Below are positions 59,269 to 64,000 of a DNA stretch of 64,000 nt, piece after piece. Each line of letters begins with the position of its first letter. Within the stretch, counting starts at the first letter, position 1. The notes beneath the pieces were generated by a model that ran no database searches, was not told the origin of the DNA, and saw only the letters and a program-made list of their open reading frames with translations. The position numbers were made by a program, and so were the translations under genes. Source of the stretch: Helichrysum umbraculigerum (taxonomy: Eukaryota; Streptophyta; Magnoliopsida; Asterales; Asteraceae); assembly GCA_949592205.1 (NCBI GenBank), contig CATIUR010000004.1, forward strand, positions 5,955,001 to 6,019,000, given 5' to 3'.

Positions 59269-59608
59269 CTTTCATAACACTATGAACTTCGTCATCTTGA
59301 CCTTCATTATCGCTAAGCATTATAGGATTCCAATCATTCTCATCCCGACGATCAGATCTGTAACGCGTTGATCTCGCACTTCTTCTCGTAGCTATAATCA
59401 CAAACAAGCAACAAAATAATTTCAGTAAAAAAATAAAATACTTTACGAAAATTGATGAACATCGAAAAAAAAAAATTCTTATCGAAAAATTGAACATCGA
59501 AAAAACAAAAAAAATGCATATTCACTTACGCTTAATAACCATAGATTTACATCTGTTTGCCGGAGTCAATTTTCCGGTACCTTTAGGTATCTTCGTACTG
59601 TCTGCCAT
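59269..59608 (-). CDS. 5' exons of a small unidentified gene
   Basis: Exon 1 (59608-59530) starts ATG with MADSTKIPKGTGKLTPANR and ends KSMVIK before a consensus GTAAGT donor. After an intron ending TTATAG, exon 2 (59391-59269) continues in phase with TRRSARSTRYRSDRRDEND, then an acidic MLSDNEGQDDEVHSVMK, and ends before GTTTTTTT. The phase fits across the junction (one base carried over). The protein is small, basic then acidic, and could be nuclear. I do not recognise the family. Downstream exons, if any, would lie towards 58.5 kb among GATGCAG repeats. It may be truncated by the repeat expansion. Its promoter would lie in 59609-60000. Confidence 0.5.
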
Positions 59609-60576
59609 CGTCGAAACGACTATATTTTGCTTCCTTTTCTACAATAAGATTAGCGTTTTCAAACGAGTAGATAAAGAATTATGTTAAGTGTGTGTAAAAA
59701 AAGTGTGTGAAACTGTGGGAGTAATGGCGGTTTACAACTTCAAACGGGCAGTGATATCAAAAAAAGCTGACCAATATGACTGATGAGTCACAAGTAAAAA
59801 TACAATAATACCCCTGGCACTTTTAAAAACCTTACACACGCAAAATATTAATAATATTATATTCATACCCTTATTAAAAATTGTGGACCGTGGATTAAAC
59901 GAACGAATGGCCACGATGGACCTGCCCTTCGTTCCCTCCCAAAACGCCATTCTCCTCTGATCCGGGATCGAGTTTTAAATGTGTTTTAATTTGTATAATA
60001 TTCATTAAGTATTATATAATACAAACAAAAATATTTAAGGTAAAAATTGAAAAAGAAAGACTTCAGAAAGTTAAAACTGAATAATAATTTTGAGACGGTA
60101 CTATATATATATATATTTTTAAGAATCGACTCTCTTATTTTAATTTCGGACGCAAACTATGCAAGTGACTAGAAGGATACATTACACGTAAGCGTACCAA
60201 TACAATACACCGACGTTTTAGTTTACCCGCAAAATCAGGTGTTCGTTTTCAGATAGGCCTACCACTTAAAAATACCAACCACTGTTCATACATACAACAA
60301 GTACATACAACTACACATAAAAACAGTCAAGTCAAACTATACAAATAAAATCCCATTTATTTCGAATCTGTAATTCCCAAATTAAAATAAATTCCCCAAT
60401 TCCGTTATTACATATTCCTCAAATCCGCTGACAATTTCTCCAGGTTTTTCGTATATTTCTCGATTATATTAAGTTTACTGTATCTATATCTGTATCTATA
60501 TATACATATTTATGTATGAGATATGAAATGATTTGATTAAATTGAGAAAGTAGGGTTTAATTTACACTCGTGAAAA
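59609..60576. promoter_or_regulatory. Shared intergenic region between divergent genes
   Basis: Between the minus-strand gene starting at 59608 and the plus-strand RING gene starting at 60577. It must contain both 5' regions. TATATATATATATTTTT lies near 60101, TATCTATATATACATA near 60494, and a decayed Stowaway-like end (ATAATTTTGAGACGGTA) near 60086. No individual promoter element can be defended. Confidence 0.4.
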
Positions 60577-62703
60577 ATGTTAGCTCCAAGTGCTTCCGGT
60601 AACATTCCGGGAACAACACCGTTACTTTACTCCGGAGAAGATGATCGGAACCGGCGATCACTCCGGCGACAGAGTTTACGTGACGCTGCACGGTTTCTCC
60701 GGCGAGCAAGTAGCCGGAGAATGATGAGGGAACCGTCGATGCTGGTTAGGGAGACGGCAGCTGAACAGCTGGAAGAACGACAAAGCGATTGGGCGTATTC
60801 GAAGCCGGTGGTGATACTTGATCTTGTATGGAATTTAGCGTTTGTATTTGTAGCTGTTGTTGTTTTGATTTTGAGTCAGGATGAATTGCCGGTTTCGTGG
60901 TTGAGGGTTTGGATTGTAGGGTATGGTGTGCAGTGTGTTGTACATATGGTGTGTGTTTGGAGTGAGTATAAGAATCGACGCGAACAGCGGTGGGCTGTGA
61001 ATGAGGATTCCGGTGTGGGTAGTGGTAGTGGGAATGGGTCTAGAAGTAGTAGTCAGTATGTTACTTTGGCAAATTTGACTAATAATGACAATAGGTATGA
61101 TAAATTGATACAATGGTATATCGTTATGTATATGTTGTTTTATGTACTAATTATGCACCCAGCGTTTGGTAAGCTTATTTTTCCTGCTTACTGAAATTTG
61201 AAAAAGCTGATAAACTCAATTTTAACGGATTGCGAGCTTGTCATGTTGAGATTATGGGCTTTAATAAGCCATAAGCTGAAAGTAATAAGCTTGTAAACTG
61301 TCAAAACTGAGCTTATCTGATTTTCCAAATTCCAGTAAGGTGAGAAAATAAGCTTAGCCAAACACTCCATAAGTAGTTATTTACAATGTATGTTTTGCAG
61401 TGGGGTGGCGAAGTATTTGGAATCTGCAAATACAATGTTTTCGTTCATTTGGTGGATTCTTGGGTTTTATTGGGTTTCATCTGGTGGGCAAGCATTGGCA
61501 CAGGACTCACCTAAACTATATTGGTGTGTTTAACATACCTTTTTTCTTGGTACGGATGTTGTTTGTATTAGTGATTACTAATGGATTGAATGGTTTTTCG
61601 AATGCAGGCTTTGTGTAATATTCTTGGCGTTTGATGTCTTTTTTGTTGTTTTCTGTGTTGCCCTGGCATGTGTTATTGGTATTGCGGTTTGTTGTTGTCT
61701 TCCGTGTATTATTGCTGTTTTGTATGCTGTTGCTGATCAGGTAAACCATGAGCTATTTGTCCTGCATATCTTTTTGTTAAATTTAGAAAGGTCTCTGTGA
61801 TATTCTAGTTTAGCATCATCTATTCTTGTGGAATTTTTGTCATCTTTATACCTTGTTATGATATGTCCCAAAAAAATATGACACTTCCTTTTTCTTATCT
61901 TTGGTATAAACTCTGCCTCTTGTACGTCACATTTACATTATTGGCAATTCTGCATCTTTTTAAGTTTGTCTATCTGAATTGGTTAGATTAACATGTTTTT
62001 AGCATATATAGCTATATTCTATATTTCTAGCTTTTTTGTAGAATCATTGGCATTAAAACCCAATCCTACTTTGTGTGGGGCAACTTTAGCCTTTAACTGT
62101 TCTTGGTGGGCCCTCTTTCATTATGATAGTGTAGTGCTCTTTCTAAGTGGAACTTCATTTGGGCCCTAAAAGTTCACTCGCTACTTGTGTTTTGCTTCTA
62201 CAAACTTTTTCAACACCATCATACAAAGACTCAAGAATACTAATAGGTGTTTGGCCTAGCGGTAGCAAAGATGTCCCACCAGTTGTAGGTTGTGTGTGAG
62301 TATATTCTGTTAGTAAAGGAAAAGAAAGATTACTCAAGAATTTGCAGTGTTCTACAAGTATATTGTTTATGCCTTTTGGGCTAGTTAGCTACTTAGCTAG
62401 ACAAACATCGCGTGCATTAACACTGGTGGTCACTGTACAGTTCATTTTTGCTGCTGTTAGCATCAATTTAGAACACTGAGTTTGGATTCACTAGATTGTT
62501 AAACTTCATTTTGGTTTTCCTTTTTAAAGCAGGAAGGAGCAAGCAAAGAGGACATTGAACTACTTCCAAAATTCACATTTCGCTGTGAAGATGGAGCTGG
62601 AAAAACTGATGATGAGATACAAGGGCTTTGTGGAGGAGTAATGACTGAATATGGCACTGATACACCCATTGAACATGTTCTGTCACCCGAAGATGCTGTA
62701 AGA

Positions 62704-62777
<74 letters not shown>

Positions 62778-63727
62778 CCTAACCTCCATCTGTAAAGTTT
62801 GAAATGTTGTCGACTAATTTGTAGTGGGTTCAGTTTACAGTCCAACTCTTTATTGTAACATTAACATTGAAGATGGACTTGGGTCCGTGAAATGACTCAA
62901 ACCTCAAAAATTCCCTTGTGCTACCCCAATATGATCTACTTTCTCATTTCAAACGACTCTTTAACTTAAATATGAACGGAAAAGGATCTGGGAGCCCAAT
63001 GTAACGTGAAAGTTTCCTAAAAGAAGGAAATGTTGCAACTTGCAATTTGTAAGTGTAAATTTCCCTCGAGTTTACCCGAAAAGGACCTTCCTGTCGTTAT
63101 TAAATATAAGGAGGGAGAGCTAATAACTGGGGCTGTGGACGATTTGGTATGTTGCGGTTTTACGGCGCAACTGTTAGTATACCATTGGAACCAGATATAA
63201 ACGATTTAGGTTGATTTTTGGGGGTTATTTTATATTATCTGTTATCTCTTGTTATATTTTATTTAGTGAAAATAATTAATATAACTATATGAGTATTAAA
63301 CGGTTGATACATAAGAATCTTATAAATATTAATTTGCTTAATCTTTAACTACTCAACCCGGCAACACTTCAGTTAGTATTTACGCTGGTCTATAAACCTG
63401 CCTAACTCATCGTTGTGCTAATCAGAAACACTTCAGGTTTCTTATTTGACTTTTTCTATCAATAGGTTAAGATTGTCACCTTTGATTATTAATGTTTTCT
63501 TATAACTATTTGCTTTCTTGAACCGAACACTCATGTTAATGGTAAACATGTAGGAGTGTTGCATATGCCTCTCAGCCTATGATGATGGAACTGAGCTACG
63601 AGAGCTTCCATGTTCCCATCACTTTCATTGCAGCTGCATAGACAAGTGGCTCTATATCAACGCCACTTGCCCACTCTGTAAGTACAATATCATCAAGAAT
63701 CGCACCCATGGCTGCGAGGAGGTCTAG
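60577..63727 (+). CDS. Membrane-anchored RING-H2 E3 ubiquitin ligase (five exons, about 370 residues)
   Basis: Exons 60577-61094, 61401-61523, 61608-61740, 62533-62697 and 63554-63727. Borders are GT/AG and phases agree (518+123+133+165+174 = 1113 bases, 371 codons with stop). An N-terminal basic segment (DAARFLRRASSRRMMREPSM) is followed by hydrophobic segments: LVWNLAFVFVAVVVLIL, VWIVGYGVQCVVHMVCV, MFSFIWWILGFYWV, VFFVVFCVALACVIGIAV and CCCLPCIIAVLYAV. The C-terminal RING-H2 finger reads CCICLSAY ... LPCSHHFHCSCIDKWL ... TCPLC, with all eight zinc ligands in C3H2C3 order. This matches the plant family of At1g63170/At4g11680-type RING proteins, which transfer ubiquitin from E2 to substrates at membranes. 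The substrate is unknown. No defects are seen. Confidence 0.92.
62246..62310 (+). mobile_element. Possible tRNA-derived SINE fragment in intron 3
   Basis: TTGGCCTAGCGGTAGCAAAGATG followed about 20 bases later by TTGTAGGTTGTGTGTGAG resembles the A and B promoter boxes of plant tRNA-derived SINEs (core box A TGGCCTAGCGGT). No tail or duplication is clear. Confidence 0.35.
62705..62773. repeat. Compound (CT)n(CA)n microsatellite in intron 4
   Basis: About 19 CT units followed by about 14 CA units, starting a few bases after the exon 4 donor GTAAGATC. Confidence 0.95.
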
Positions 63728-64000
63728 TAAGATTATCAGTTTCACCTGTACAAAAATCCTTTAGGGTTACATCAACTTCTGTTTGTTGCGTGTTTGCTTT
63801 TCTCTTTTTGGTTCATAAATCACGATTCGTTGATGTCTTGAAGGCACTGATTAGTGAAGTACCAGTACAACTCATTAAAGTTGTGCCAAACTCTACATTA
63901 TATATGCATCAATTTGTGTGTCATTTGCTGTGGTAATTTGTTATTTCCGTGGATTGAATCACTCATTATTCTAGTCTACACAAACAAATAATAAAACTTG
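63728..64000 (+). other. 3' untranslated region and downstream flank of the RING gene
   Basis: AT-rich after the TAG at 63725-63727. AATAATAAAACTTG close to the right edge could serve as a polyadenylation signal region, but no site can be fixed. Confidence 0.5.

Noticed and set aside
61400..61618. Continuous open frame across exon 2 and the following intron of the RING gene
   Set aside because: Exon phases and homology-like sequence (KYLESANTMF, then LCVIFLAFDVF) require the intron at 61524-61607. The continuous frame is a different phase.
62499..62845. Minus-strand frames with Cys-Val and Glu-Arg repeats
   Set aside because: They translate the (CT)n(CA)n microsatellite in an intron of the RING gene.

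Overview
This window is repeat-dominated nuclear DNA from a eudicot plant. Evidence includes chromovirus-type Ty3/gypsy retroelements primed from initiator tRNA-Met, a CYP76-like cytochrome P450, a P-class PPR gene, CACTA and hAT elements, and intron-bearing genes. The LTR families and the P450 suggest an asterid, perhaps Asteraceae, but that is an impression and not a demonstrated placement. The only gene that looks intact is a five-exon RING-H2 membrane E3 ligase at 60577-63727. A short two-exon gene start lies next to it (59269-59608, minus).

Layout. 1-5335 is the 3' end of a Ty3/gypsy polyprotein plus its 3' LTR. It apparently sits inside an opposite-strand relative, whose pre-gag ORF, PBS and 3.9 kb 5' LTR follow at 5336-10494. 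That relative in turn abuts a third LTR (10495-12415). 13040-18078 is a PPR pseudogene carrying a hAT MITE and a Copia solo LTR, and the solo LTR carries a CACTA element. 18946-24056 is a solo LTR nested in another LTR, ending exactly at the stop codon of a broken P450 gene (24054-34869, minus). The last exon of that gene holds a 0.9 kb hAT-like element. Its intron holds a solo chromovirus LTR, which contains a young non-autonomous Tat/Athila-like element with 1453-bp LTRs. 35.7-47 kb holds hAT MITEs, an unidentified multi-exon gene relic, a Copia 3' end and more LTR remnants. 47885-48313 is a CIPK kinase fragment. 49002-57911 is a complete, recently inserted gag-only LTR retrotransposon that split a minisatellite.

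Most striking pattern. Nearly every long LTR here carries one or more arrays of a short, usually palindromic motif (CCGATCGGCT, GATCCGCCGGATC, GTACCCGGCGGGTAC, AACGCGATCC/GGATCGCGTT, TGCGACGTCGCA). Related LTRs hold a completely different motif at what looks like the same place. A second layer consists of ladders of imperfect hairpins whose arms change together from unit to unit. In the youngest gag-only element the two LTRs differ by one 57-bp expansion of this array, so the arrays are changing now. This recurrent, motif-switching LTR feature is the best candidate for an under-described system. Its function is unknown, and everything beyond the pattern itself is inference.

Insertion boundaries were placed by eye from terminal motifs and target-site duplications (TSDs), which are stated per element. 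No alignments, database searches or expression data were available.
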